Below, in pieces: positions 25,196 to 34,091 of a stretch of DNA of 34,521 nt (position 1 is its first letter; each line of letters opens with the position of its first letter). The DNA comes from Acidobacteriaceae bacterium. GTDB lineage: Bacteria > Acidobacteriota > Terriglobia > Terriglobales > Acidobacteriaceae. The translations under genes were made by a program, and so were the position numbers. The notes beneath the pieces are model-generated. The model was not told the DNA's origin and did no database searches. It saw only the letters and a list, made by a program, of their open reading frames with translations. The DNA lies in assembly GCA_003131315.1 (NCBI GenBank), contig PKUV01000155.1, positions 1-34,521 of the forward strand, given 5' to 3'.

Positions 25196-25425
25196 AAGTC
25201 CCCTTCAGGAGAAGCTTTTCGATTACGCGTTCTGTGTGCCTTGTGGAACCACTCAAAGCCCGTCAAAGGCCACACCTTGGGGAAAGTTCCCCACGACGAA
25301 GGGGCCCAGGACAGCGCCATCACCGGACAGCAGCGTGTCTTGCAGATCGCTCAGCCCAGGTCCCACGATTCTGGAGGGACCTCTCGGATGGGCAGTCCAA
25401 ACAGCGCATTCTCTAAAGATCTACT

Positions 25426-28400
25426 CTACTTGCATTCGGGGTCGCATTGGTCCGCTTTGCTAGCTTGGCTACTTTTGCTGATTGTTTCGATACTTTTTTG
25501 GTCCACCACGTTAGACTCCTTGTGAACGTGAACTACCTCAACACTGCCGACTTTGGGTACGCTTATCGCAACCTTGCCATCGACGTAAAAAATCGGGTCG
25601 CTGGCCCCACCGTTGCTATTGACGCCAACCGCCACTTTTCCATCCACCGTCGCAACGGTGTTTCCCCCAACCCGTACCCCCACACTACCTCCAGCGCTGA
25701 CCTCGACTTTGTCGGTTGCCACGGTGACGCCCGGAATAAAGGTCGGCACCTTGTCGCCCGTAAGCTTGTGGATGAGATCGTCGATCCACTTTGGACACTC
25801 GAGTCCAGTCGGATCGATGGAGTTGATCGGGTCGGCGAACACGTAGCCGTATAGATCAGTATCGCCGCCGGCAAACCGGATGGGATCTTTCGCGGTCCAG
25901 CGGCCAGCGCTGGCATCATAGTCGCGCATCCCGAAGCGAACCAGTTTTGTGTCCTGATCGTAAAGCCCGCCGGCAAAGCCGAAGGGCTGAAAGCCGGGAT
26001 TGGTATCGTTGATCACGTTGCCGAACTCGTCGTAGTCGATCTGCTCGACGATCTGTCCGGTCGAAGAATTGACCACCAGCCGCGGGCTGCCTCGATGGTC
26101 GAAGAAGATACGGTACGTCACGCCGCCTGCCACTATGTAGTCGGGGGCGGTGCTGCCGCTGCCATAGACAAACTGGCTTACGATCTGGTTATTGGCGTCC
26201 AACTGGGCTACGAGAGCGCCGCCGTCATAGAGAAACCCCGCCACCACCACGCCGTTCGCTTTCTTGGCCACACGGTTGTTCTCGGCGTCAACGATGTAAG
26301 CGATCTGCGTGCCGTTAGGAAGTGTCGCCGCCGTCAAGTTGCCCATTACGTCATATTGATACGTGGTCGTCTGCGCGCCCACGGTTTTAGTGGCCAACTC
26401 GCCGTTGGCGCTGTAGGCGTAGGAGGCGTTGCCGTAGGTGAGCAGCCGGTCCTGGGCATCGTAAGAACCATTGGTTGTGCCCGAGGGCGTAGTAACGCTT
26501 AAGCGGTTGGAATTGCTGTCGTAGGTGTAGCTCGCGGTGCTTGCGCCGTTCTTCTTGACTCCCGTCAGCCGACCGGCCGCATCGTAGGTGTAAGCGTAGG
26601 AATTTGTCGCACCGCCAATCGTCTCCTTCAGACCGGCGATTCTTCCCATGTTGTCGCGCGTATAGATCACTTTGTATTGAATCGCGGTCAGGTGTTTCGC
26701 GGTGTAGGTCGTCGGCTCGGCGAAGGTGTTGTAGGCAATGGTGTCCTTTGCCGAGGCCAGGGTACTGCCGGTATAGAGCCCGGTTTTGGCATTGTGCGCG
26801 AGCGTCAGCAAACCAGCTTTGCTGGTGAGGCCGTCTTTGTCATAGGTAAAGGCAACGCTATTCGCGCCGTTAATGTTCTGGGAAGTCACCCAGAAATTGT
26901 TGTTGAAGCTGCGCGCGATGCTGCCGGCGACCGTTCCCGTCCACGTGGAACCGGTCGGCAAGGGGCCATCATAGGAGTAGGCGATGGCTTCGCCCCCTGA
27001 GACGGCGGCGCCCGACCGGTTCCCAGTTGTTGAGTCGTAGGTAAAGGTGAGCGTGGCGCTGGGCGTGACCGCGGAACTGATTCGCCTGGCACCGTCGTAG
27101 TTGTAGTTGACGGCCTGCCCGTCCGGACGGGTCATTTTCGTCAGCTCACGGTCCAGGCTGAACAAGTACGTGGTCGCCCCGCCTCCGGGCACCACCGGTG
27201 GTGTATAGGAGGTTGGCCGGTTCACCACCGAGTACAAGAAGGAATGCGCCGATTTTCCCGGAGGAGTGACGGAGGTGAGATTTCGGTTGGCATCGTAAGC
27301 GTAATTGATGACTCGACCGTCTTCCAGTGTAGTCGCCAGCAGATCTCCGGCCGTGTCGTAGGTGAAGCTGCGCGTGAGATTCAGTGGCCCAGTGACGCTG
27401 GCCAGCCGCCCATCCGCATCGTAGCTCAAAGTTGTATTGCGAGTTCCTTCCTGCACCGCTGAGAGTCTCCCATGAGTGTCATAGGCGAAGCTGGCCAGCG
27501 TCAGGCCTGTGGGTTGCACGCTGCTGAATCGCTCCAGCGCATCCAGCACCGTGGTGGTGGTTCGTCCCGCCGGAGTCTTGTCGAGAAAGGTCTTGGTCGC
27601 TGCGGTAAAGGTCGAGGTGTATTTGCGGCCATTGATGGTTTCGGTGTCAGTCTGAGTAGTCAGGCTGAAAGGATCTCCGGGAGTCCCCAGACTCGCCGTG
27701 CGGCTGTTGCTGATCTTCATGGTGAGGCTGCCGCGCTTCAGCGTTGCACTCGTGGCAATGGGAACTTGGATTCCCCAGCGCGGATCCGGACCCATGGTGT
27801 TGTTGTCTGACGTGCCATCGGGCAGAACGGTACTCTCGGATATATTTCCGTTCTGCTGAAGGTTCGTCACGGTTGCCTGCAAACCATTCGGCCAGGTATT
27901 CGTGAGCTGTTCACCGGCGACACCGGTTGTGACCTGGAATGTGTTGGCGCGCCCCAGTGCCGTCGTAGTGGTAACGGTGTAGCCGGAGTTGGAATCGGCG
28001 CGGCTCAAGTTGGTGAAGCCGCCTGCTGGATCGGAATCTTTGATCAGCCTGCCGGAGCTGTCATACGTGTAGTTGGAAACATTGCCGTTTGCGTCCGTAT
28101 GAGTGGCCATCAGCCCGCTAGTGTTGTAAGTGAATTTCTCTGTATTCCCGGCTGGGTCGGCTACCTGGCTCAAGAAACCGTTGCCGTCCAGGCTAAGCAC
28201 CGTGGTTTGAGCGTAGGGCGAAACAATACTCGTAGCATGCTCCGAGCCATCGCGCTGGATGGTGGTCACATTCCCGCTGCCGTCCGTGATCGTAATCAGA
28301 TTTCCAGCCGGGTCGTAGGCGAACTGATACTTCACGGCACCTGTCAGTGATTTCAGAGTCTGGAGATGGCGCTCGGAAGCTAGGTTGAAAACATAGACCT

Positions 28401-29370
28401 CGCTTCCATCCTGGGAGGTGACCAGATAGTTCCCGTTGTGCGTCGTCGCCCCTTCAAGCTGCCAAGTGCTGCGCTGTCCACCACCGCCAAGGAAGAGCGT
28501 GTCGCCTTGAGGGTCATAGGCATGGTGCACGTTCAAAGTCCAGCCACCGATCATATAGGCATCAGCGGTCGCAAGGCCGTTGGCGCCACTGCGGCCAGCA
28601 GCTCGGTCTCCTTCGTAATGCAGAAAGAATCCCGTTCCGACAACAGGCACATCCTCGCCCAGGCTTTGGTTCTGGCAGCCGATACTCGATCCGCCGGTCT
28701 TGGAACACGGATCGTCGACGTTGTCATTGTCATTGATGATTGGGGTGAGAGTGAAGTTCAGAGTAAAGGGCACGGTCGCTGAGCCCCCCTCAAAGCCGGC
28801 TGTGCCCGGAAAAGTATAGTTGCTGACCGTCAAAGGTTGAACGGAGTTCGGAAGTGGAAATGTCGGAGGAAAGTTCAACTGTATCGGGTACATAGGGTAG
28901 TTAGCGCCCTGATTCTTCACAACGTTCCCAACACAATTTGTGTCTGTTTGGTTCCAGTCGGCTTGGGGTACGGGGAAAAAGCTGTACGTGCCATTCGTGA
29001 CATCAATGAGCAGAAAAGAATTGCTTACGCCGCCCCCGGTTCCCACTAAAACGTCCGAGGCTTGACCTGGATTACACGGCCACACAATCGTGTCATTCAG
29101 AAGAACGTTAATGGGATCGGTCCCCGGCCCCCATCCCAAGCCCCCAGTGCATTGGGTGTTGTTTCCGGTCATATTCACATTTGCAGAAGACGTTTGGTTG
29201 ATCGTAATTACGCCGCCATTCCCTGTGGTGGTACCCACGCCGCTCAAACTGTAGTTTCCTTTCCACCCCTTAACCTTGAGCCAATCAGCACAGGTTTGTG
29301 CTTGAGCGGTGACACAGCTCACGGCCGCAGCAACCAACAAGAACGACAGAATCTTGGCTATACGTTTCAC
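25426..29370 (-). CDS. secreted RHS/YD-repeat protein
   Basis: A 1314-residue protein from GTG 29370, with AGGAG eight bases upstream. This start gives a clean signal peptide (MKRIAKILSFLLVAAAVSCV...AQAQ); a longer start at 29487 would not. Residues 25-280 form an unrelated beta-rich N-terminal domain rich in Asn/Gly/Thr with scattered cysteines. From about 330 come many YD repeats (YDPAGNLITITDGSGN, YDSSGRLIKD, YDAAGRLTGV), then the RHS core end (LYDQDTKLVRFGMRDYDASA, DPINSIDPTGL, near 1190). The final 124 residues are a variable tip rich in Gly/Val repeats (VSAGGSVGVRVGGNTVATVD, VDGKVAVGV), ending in QCDPECK. Such tips often carry toxins, but this one shows no catalytic motif I recognise and no obvious immunity gene follows. 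It is divergent from the sigma factor gene. Confidence 0.85.
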   Translation of the reverse strand: MKRIAKILSFLLVAAAVSCVTAQAQTCADWLKVKGWKGNYSLSGVGTTTGNGGVITINQTSSANVNMTGNNTQCTGGLGWGPGTDPINVLLNDTIVWPCNPGQASDVLVGTGGGVSNSFLLIDVTNGTYSFFPVPQADWNQTDTNCVGNVVKNQGANYPMYPIQLNFPPTFPLPNSVQPLTVSNYTFPGTAGFEGGSATVPFTLNFTLTPIINDNDNVDDPCSKTGGSSIGCQNQSLGEDVPVVGTGFFLHYEGDRAAGRSGANGLATADAYMIGGWTLNVHHAYDPQGDTLFLGGGGQRSTWQLEGATTHNGNYLVTSQDGSEVYVFNLASERHLQTLKSLTGAVKYQFAYDPAGNLITITDGSGNVTTIQRDGSEHATSIVSPYAQTTVLSLDGNGFLSQVADPAGNTEKFTYNTSGLMATHTDANGNVSNYTYDSSGRLIKDSDPAGGFTNLSRADSNSGYTVTTTTALGRANTFQVTTGVAGEQLTNTWPNGLQATVTNLQQNGNISESTVLPDGTSDNNTMGPDPRWGIQVPIATSATLKRGSLTMKISNSRTASLGTPGDPFSLTTQTDTETINGRKYTSTFTAATKTFLDKTPAGRTTTTVLDALERFSSVQPTGLTLASFAYDTHGRLSAVQEGTRNTTLSYDADGRLASVTGPLNLTRSFTYDTAGDLLATTLEDGRVINYAYDANRNLTSVTPPGKSAHSFLYSVVNRPTSYTPPVVPGGGATTYLFSLDRELTKMTRPDGQAVNYNYDGARRISSAVTPSATLTFTYDSTTGNRSGAAVSGGEAIAYSYDGPLPTGSTWTGTVAGSIARSFNNNFWVTSQNINGANSVAFTYDKDGLTSKAGLLTLAHNAKTGLYTGSTLASAKDTIAYNTFAEPTTYTAKHLTAIQYKVIYTRDNMGRIAGLKETIGGATNSYAYTYDAAGRLTGVKKNGASTASYTYDSNSNRLSVTTPSGTTNGSYDAQDRLLTYGNASYAYSANGELATKTVGAQTTTYQYDVMGNLTAATLPNGTQIAYIVDAENNRVAKKANGVVVAGFLYDGGALVAQLDANNQIVSQFVYGSGSTAPDYIVAGGVTYRIFFDHRGSPRLVVNSSTGQIVEQIDYDEFGNVINDTNPGFQPFGFAGGLYDQDTKLVRFGMRDYDASAGRWTAKDPIRFAGGDTDLYGYVFADPINSIDPTGLECPKWIDDLIHKLTGDKVPTFIPGVTVATDKVEVSAGGSVGVRVGGNTVATVDGKVAVGVNSNGGASDPIFYVDGKVAISVPKVGSVEVVHVHKESNVVDQKSIETISKSSQASKADQCDPECK

Positions 29371-29612
29371 GGGTGGTCTCCTGTTCAGTCTGAACCAGCG
29401 TTTCTGTTTGGATTCCCAAGCAGCTTCAGTCCTTGGGAGAGACAAAAATCTGTCCCCATACTCTAAGAGGCGAAAAGCGAAGGTCAATTTGGGTCAATCA
29501 GTCGCCAAGAGTTGTCCCTTGAGCGAGCTAAGTATATTTGTTTCATTATCTTGACTTAGAAATCAAAGCGGTCTATGCTTCAGCAGCAACGCGCTTCCCC
29601 GGCGCGAGGGGG

Positions 29613-30203
29613 ATGGCTCGGGTGAAGCAGCGGGACTCTTCGAGTCAGGTCACGGAGTTGTTGGGCCGCTGGCGAGGCGGAGACCGCGAAGCGCTCGACG
29701 CGTTGATGCCCCTGGTTTACACAGAGCTGCGCCGTATCGCTCATCATTACCTGCAGAACGAGCGCCCTGGTCACACCCTGCAAAGCACCGCCCTGGTCCA
29801 CGAAGCTTACGTTCGTCTGATCGATCAGGATTTTCCCGAGTGGCAAAATCGCGCCCATTTCTTTGCGGTTGCCGCGCAACTGATGCGGCAAATCCTGGTG
29901 GACTACGCTCGCAGTCATGGTGCCGCTAAGCGCGGTGGCAGCGTCTGCAGGCTGACACTTGACGAAGCCCAAGAAGTTCCTCAGCCGATGGATGTGGATG
30001 TGGTGGCCCTCGACGAAGCACTAAGAACTCTCGCCGAGATGGATCAGCAACAAAGCCGCGTCGTGGAACTGAAATTCTTTGCTGGCCTCTCCATCGAAGA
30101 CACTTCGGAAGTTCTGGGCATTTCTTCTTCCACTGTCAAACGTGACTGGATCACTGCACGGGCTTGGTTGTACCGCGAACTTGATCGGAGTGCTCCAGCG
30201 TGA
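29613..30203 (+). CDS. ECF-type RNA polymerase sigma factor (TIGR02999-like)
   Basis: A 196-residue protein from ATG 29613, with GAGGGGG immediately upstream. A longer frame from 29538 lacks sigma homology. Region 2 is visible as LVYTELRRIAHHYLQNERPG and HEAYVRLIDQDFPEWQNRAH with FFAVAAQLMRQILVDYARS; region 4 is RVVELKFFAGLSIEDTSEVL followed by GISSSTVKRDWITARAWLYR. This matches the sigma group typical of Acidobacteria and Planctomycetes, which sits beside serine/threonine kinase genes and directs stress or envelope regulons. No anti-sigma factor is adjacent; the downstream kinase probably controls it. Its stop overlaps the kinase start as GTGA, so translation is coupled. Confidence 0.9.
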   Translation: MARVKQRDSSSQVTELLGRWRGGDREALDALMPLVYTELRRIAHHYLQNERPGHTLQSTALVHEAYVRLIDQDFPEWQNRAHFFAVAAQLMRQILVDYARSHGAAKRGGSVCRLTLDEAQEVPQPMDVDVVALDEALRTLAEMDQQQSRVVELKFFAGLSIEDTSEVLGISSSTVKRDWITARAWLYRELDRSAPA

Positions 30204-33082
30204 AATCGGAACGCTGGCAGGTAGTTCGGGAAACTTTGGACCATGCAATTGCCTTGGGTGCAGCCGACCGGTCTCCGTATCTGGACAAAGTTTGTGCCAG
30301 CGATCCTGACCTTCGCCGGGAAGTCGAGTCTCTTCTGCTCTCCCACGAACGGGCAGGCAGTGTTTTTCTGAAAGATCGTGCCGTTGATGTGCTTGACCGT
30401 TCATCGGGCGCAATGAGTAAGCCTACCCGAGTCGACCGCAGAATCGGTGTGTACCAGACCGTGGAAGAAATCGGTCGCGGCGGCATGGGCGAGGTTTACC
30501 GGGCGGTCCGGGCCGATGGTCAATATGACCAGCAAGTCGCGATCAAGCTGGTGCGGGTCGGGTTGGACACGTCATTTATCCTGGAACACTTCCGCAACGA
30601 GCGGCAGATCCTAGCCAGCCTGAACCACCCCCACATCGCCCGCTTGCTCGACGGAGGCACAACCGAAGAAGGTATTCCGTATCTGGTGATGGAGTTGGTT
30701 GAGGGCACTCCCATCGATCAATATTGCGATGCCCACAGTCTCAGCATCACCCAGAGGCTGCAATTGTTCCGTCAGGTGTGCGCAGCGGTGCAATACGCAC
30801 ATCAGCGACTGGTGATTCACCGCGATATCAAGCCGGGCAACATTCTCGTCACCGCCGATGGCACTACCAAGCTACTGGACTTCGGCATCGCCAAGATCCT
30901 TGACTCGTCCGGCAGTTTCGAGACCACCGTGGCGCGTCCTATGACTCCGGAGTACGCCAGCCCGGAGCAGATTCGCGGCGAGACGATCACCACCTCTACG
31001 GATGTTTATTCCCTTGGGGTTGTCCTCTACGAACTGCTCGCCGGCCATTCTCCCTACCGGGTAACCACGGGTACCTCGCACGAGTTGACCCGCGTCATCA
31101 GCGAAGTGGAGCCCGAACCGCCGAGCACAGCCATTCTGCGATCTGCTCTAAATGGCACGATGGCCGCCCCTCCCGAACAAACTCCGACTCCCGAATCAGT
31201 TAGCCACACCCGCGAAGGCTCGCCAGCCAGGCTGCGGAGACGGTTGGCGGGCGATCTGGACAACATCGTATTGAAGGCGGTCCGCAAAGAGCCGCAGCGG
31301 CGTTACGCCTCCGTGGAGCAATTTTCCGAGGACATACGGCGACACCTGGAGAAGCTGCCGGTTACGGCCCGTAAGGATTCGTGGAGCTACCGAGCGGGAA
31401 AATTCGTCCGGCGACACAAAATGGGGATGGCGGCAGCGGCCCTGGTCGTCCTTGCGGTGCTGGGCGGCGTGGCAGCGACTATCCGCGAGGCTCATATCGC
31501 CCAGGCAGAACGTCAACGGGCAGAGAAACGCTTCAATGACGTCCGCAAGCTGGCCAACTCGTTCCTGTTTGAGTTCCACGATGCCATCCAAAACCTGCCC
31601 GGCTCGACTCCGGCGCGAGAACTCGTGGTCAAACGCGCACTTGAGTATCTCGACGGATTGGCAAAAGAAGCCGGCGATGATGCTTCTCTGCGCAGTGAAC
31701 TGGCCACTGCCTACGAAAAAGTTGGTGATGTCCAAGGCTCGCCATATCGCTCCAATCTTGGGAACCTCCCGGGGGCATTGTCGAGTTACAGAAAGGCGCT
31801 GGAACTTCGGGAACAGCTAAGCGGAGCTGGAGCAAAAGGCCCACACCTCCAGCTCGAACTGGCACGAAGCCACGGCGAGGTCGGCGAGTCCATGTACGTC
31901 AGTGGAAATCTCACTGATGCACTCGCGAACTATCGCCAGGCATTTGCTCTGCTGTATTCCCTGACGAACCCAGAAGCGCGGCGCGAGCTGAGCATTCTCC
32001 ACGTTCGTTACGGCAAAGCGTTACTCCGCAGCGGCGATCTCACGAAGGCGTTGGAGAATCACCAGCAAGCAATCGCCATCACTGATGATCTCTTGAGGGC
32101 GACCCCGGGTGACCCTGCGCTGATACGCGCCAAAGCCTTCGCCTACATTTCTCTAGGTGACACCTACCAGGACATGGGGCAATGGAAGAAAGAGTTGGCG
32201 AGCCAGCGTACCGCCCTTTCCTTGCTTGGACCGCTGGCGCAACCTGCAAACGCACAATCCCGCCGTGACGTGGCCGTGGCCTACACTCGCACCGCAGAGG
32301 CCTTATCAGAGATAGGGGGCAAACGTGGCGCATTGGCGATTGAGCTGAAAGCTCTGGAGGAGGATGAAGCGGCTGCAAGAATCGACCCAAGCAACGCGCT
32401 TGCCCGGCGCGATGTTTACATTGATTATTACAAAATTGCGTTCATGCAGTCTGCCCTTGGCGACATGCGAGCGGCGCTCGCGAACCAGCGCAAGTGCATT
32501 TCCTTATGTGAAGCCGAGGTGGCCGCGAATCCCACCAGCGCGGAGATACGCGGCAACCTGGGAGTTGCGTATTTTCGATATGGCGAAATGCTGGAAAAGG
32601 TCGCCACGAGGAAAGATGCGCTTCAGTACTACCAGAAAGCAGTGAGCATTCAAGAGGCACTGTCGCAAGCTGACCCGAGAGATACAGAGAAACGCGGCGA
32701 TTTGTCCGAGGACTTGATGAAGCTAAGCGACGTGTACTTGCAGCTTGGCGATGCGGCAAGCGCGCTGGCAGGCTATCGCAAAGCTTTGGCCATCCGCGAA
32801 AGCCTGGTCACAGCGAATCCAGACAATGCCGAAGGGTGTACCCAACTGGCGCGGCTAGATGAGAAGCTGGGTGGATACTACGCAGTGCAAGCAGCGAAGA
32901 AGTTTCCACCTACGCAAAGTGCGGAAAACTGGCGTGAAGCAAAACGCTGGTACCAGCAAAGCCTCGATGAGTGGAAAGACTTGCAGCAACACAAGACTGT
33001 AGCTGCGGATTACGCGAACAAACCTGTCGAAATCTCGCGGCAACTAGCGAAGTGCGACGCTGCGATCGCACAACTCCACTAG
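30200..33082 (+). CDS. membrane serine/threonine protein kinase with TPR tail
   Basis: A 960-residue protein from GTG 30200, overlapping the sigma gene stop by four bases. Residues 1-75 form a small helical region found in this kinase group. The PknB-like kinase domain (84-385) has the glycine loop GRGGMGEVY (92-100), Lys116, HRDIKPGN with Asp209, DFG at 227-229 and TPEYASPEQI, so it should be active. One membrane segment (about 408-427, GMAAAALVVLAVLGGVAA) separates a helical linker and a long TPR-like region (470-950; ALENHQQAIAITDDLL, ALQYYQKAVSIQEALS). The kinase faces the cytoplasm and the TPR region the periplasm. Probable role: sensing envelope state and signalling to the coupled sigma factor (inference). 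Confidence 0.92.
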   Translation: MKSERWQVVRETLDHAIALGAADRSPYLDKVCASDPDLRREVESLLLSHERAGSVFLKDRAVDVLDRSSGAMSKPTRVDRRIGVYQTVEEIGRGGMGEVYRAVRADGQYDQQVAIKLVRVGLDTSFILEHFRNERQILASLNHPHIARLLDGGTTEEGIPYLVMELVEGTPIDQYCDAHSLSITQRLQLFRQVCAAVQYAHQRLVIHRDIKPGNILVTADGTTKLLDFGIAKILDSSGSFETTVARPMTPEYASPEQIRGETITTSTDVYSLGVVLYELLAGHSPYRVTTGTSHELTRVISEVEPEPPSTAILRSALNGTMAAPPEQTPTPESVSHTREGSPARLRRRLAGDLDNIVLKAVRKEPQRRYASVEQFSEDIRRHLEKLPVTARKDSWSYRAGKFVRRHKMGMAAAALVVLAVLGGVAATIREAHIAQAERQRAEKRFNDVRKLANSFLFEFHDAIQNLPGSTPARELVVKRALEYLDGLAKEAGDDASLRSELATAYEKVGDVQGSPYRSNLGNLPGALSSYRKALELREQLSGAGAKGPHLQLELARSHGEVGESMYVSGNLTDALANYRQAFALLYSLTNPEARRELSILHVRYGKALLRSGDLTKALENHQQAIAITDDLLRATPGDPALIRAKAFAYISLGDTYQDMGQWKKELASQRTALSLLGPLAQPANAQSRRDVAVAYTRTAEALSEIGGKRGALAIELKALEEDEAAARIDPSNALARRDVYIDYYKIAFMQSALGDMRAALANQRKCISLCEAEVAANPTSAEIRGNLGVAYFRYGEMLEKVATRKDALQYYQKAVSIQEALSQADPRDTEKRGDLSEDLMKLSDVYLQLGDAASALAGYRKALAIRESLVTANPDNAEGCTQLARLDEKLGGYYAVQAAKKFPPTQSAENWREAKRWYQQSLDEWKDLQQHKTVAADYANKPVEISRQLAKCDAAIAQLH

Positions 33083-33495
33083 TGAGCCTGGATTTGACCT
33101 TTGGTGGTGCTCCTCACCGATTCGATGGATCCACGGGTGACGATCAATGACCTATAATCCCTGATGATACTGTAACTGGCGGAAATCCTCTTCTCACTCA
33201 AATCAGAACCACTTGGCCGTGTAATGGGCAACTCGTAGATGTGGCACGCCGGATTTCGCTGTTCATCGCTGGACAGCGGATTCGACGATTCTGGACGAGT
33301 GGTCGCTGGCCTTGATCGGAAACGCCTCGGGGCAGACTGTTGGGGCGGAGCAGAAATCTCGATCCGAGGGGCTTTCGTGAAGGAGACTAGGGAGGAAGCC
33401 GCTTTCGCTGAATGAAACACATTCGGAACTGTTTGACCTGCAGGAAGCAACACGCACAAACGTGATTGACACGATGTGCTACTGGACGAGCGAGA

Positions 33496-33934
33496 GCGGC
33501 CCGGCCGGTACCGCCCCTCTGGCTAGAACGACTGCGAGAATCGAGTCTCCAGGAACTCACCCAGCTTCGCCGTTGCCTTGAACTGCGGGATGGGATCTAG
33601 TTCTTTGAATGCAGATGTAAATGCATTCGAGAGACTCCAAATCGTACGCGGCCGGAATTCCTCGTATTGTGGCTCGAAGTAGAGGTCATGCACGCTGCGA
33701 GCAAGGTGCTTGGGAGCTTCGGAGTCTGCCCTCGACATACGCCTGTAGATGGCCTCCTTGGCGGTGACAGTCCGTCAATTCACTTCTCTGCCATGCTTCC
33801 ACCTGCTTTCGCATCGGCTCGAAGTTTCGCTGCATTCGGTCAACGCCAATCGCAAGGGAGTCGACGAGTGAGAACGACTTTGAGTGTTTCGCGAGCACGG
33901 GAGTGAACGCGCCTGAGACAATGTGACAACGTCT
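33496..33934 (-). repeat. direct repeat, copy B (about 435 bp)
   Basis: Same orientation as copy A (22298-22732). Both begin near GCGGYCCGGCCGATACCGCCC-like sequence and end near AATGTGACRA. Between them lie the TPR, RHS, sigma and kinase genes. Copy B has more indels than copy A. Confidence 0.85.
33523..33932 (-). pseudogene. frameshifted DUF932-like gene fragment, copy B
   Basis: This reads HIVSGAFTPVLAKHSKSF, SLAIGVDRMQRNFEPMRKQ and VEAWQRSELTD in one frame. After one inserted base (GACTGTCACC where copy A implies GACGCCACC) it moves to another. It then has a one-base deletion (ATCTACAGGCG) and a compensating insertion (AGACTCCGAAG). It ends with SRADSEAPKHLA, VHDLYFEPQYEEFRPRTIW and the same C-terminus to a TAG at 33523. 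Multiple independent lesions show true decay rather than a read error. As in copy A, the N-terminal half is absent. Confidence 0.68.
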
Positions 33935-34091
33935 TCGAACTGACGCAACCTGACTTGTCGCGTGTGGGTTCGCCTGACGGGTCGACCGTCCGCCGGCTCT
34001 TCGTGAATGATCCACCCGACGGCAACGAGTGTAGCTACAATGGACCACGCTTGACCATCGTTGGAGACCGGGTCCAGGAGCTGCGACCGTG

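Larger units (their letters stand above)
33083..34091. other. 1-kb gap containing the second DUF932-like relic
   Basis: No intact gene is visible. 33083-33495 has long minus-strand frames (33079-33459, 33263-33472) in competing phases with Ser/Pro/Arg-rich composition and no recognisable domain; I treat them as chance. 33496-33934 is repeat copy B with the relic. 33935-34091 is the leader of the flavin reductase-like gene. Confidence 0.55.

Noticed and set aside
25121-25525. Possible immunity gene after the RHS gene
   Set aside because: The available frames overlap the RHS end or the TPR start, lack ribosome binding sites and have shadow-like composition.
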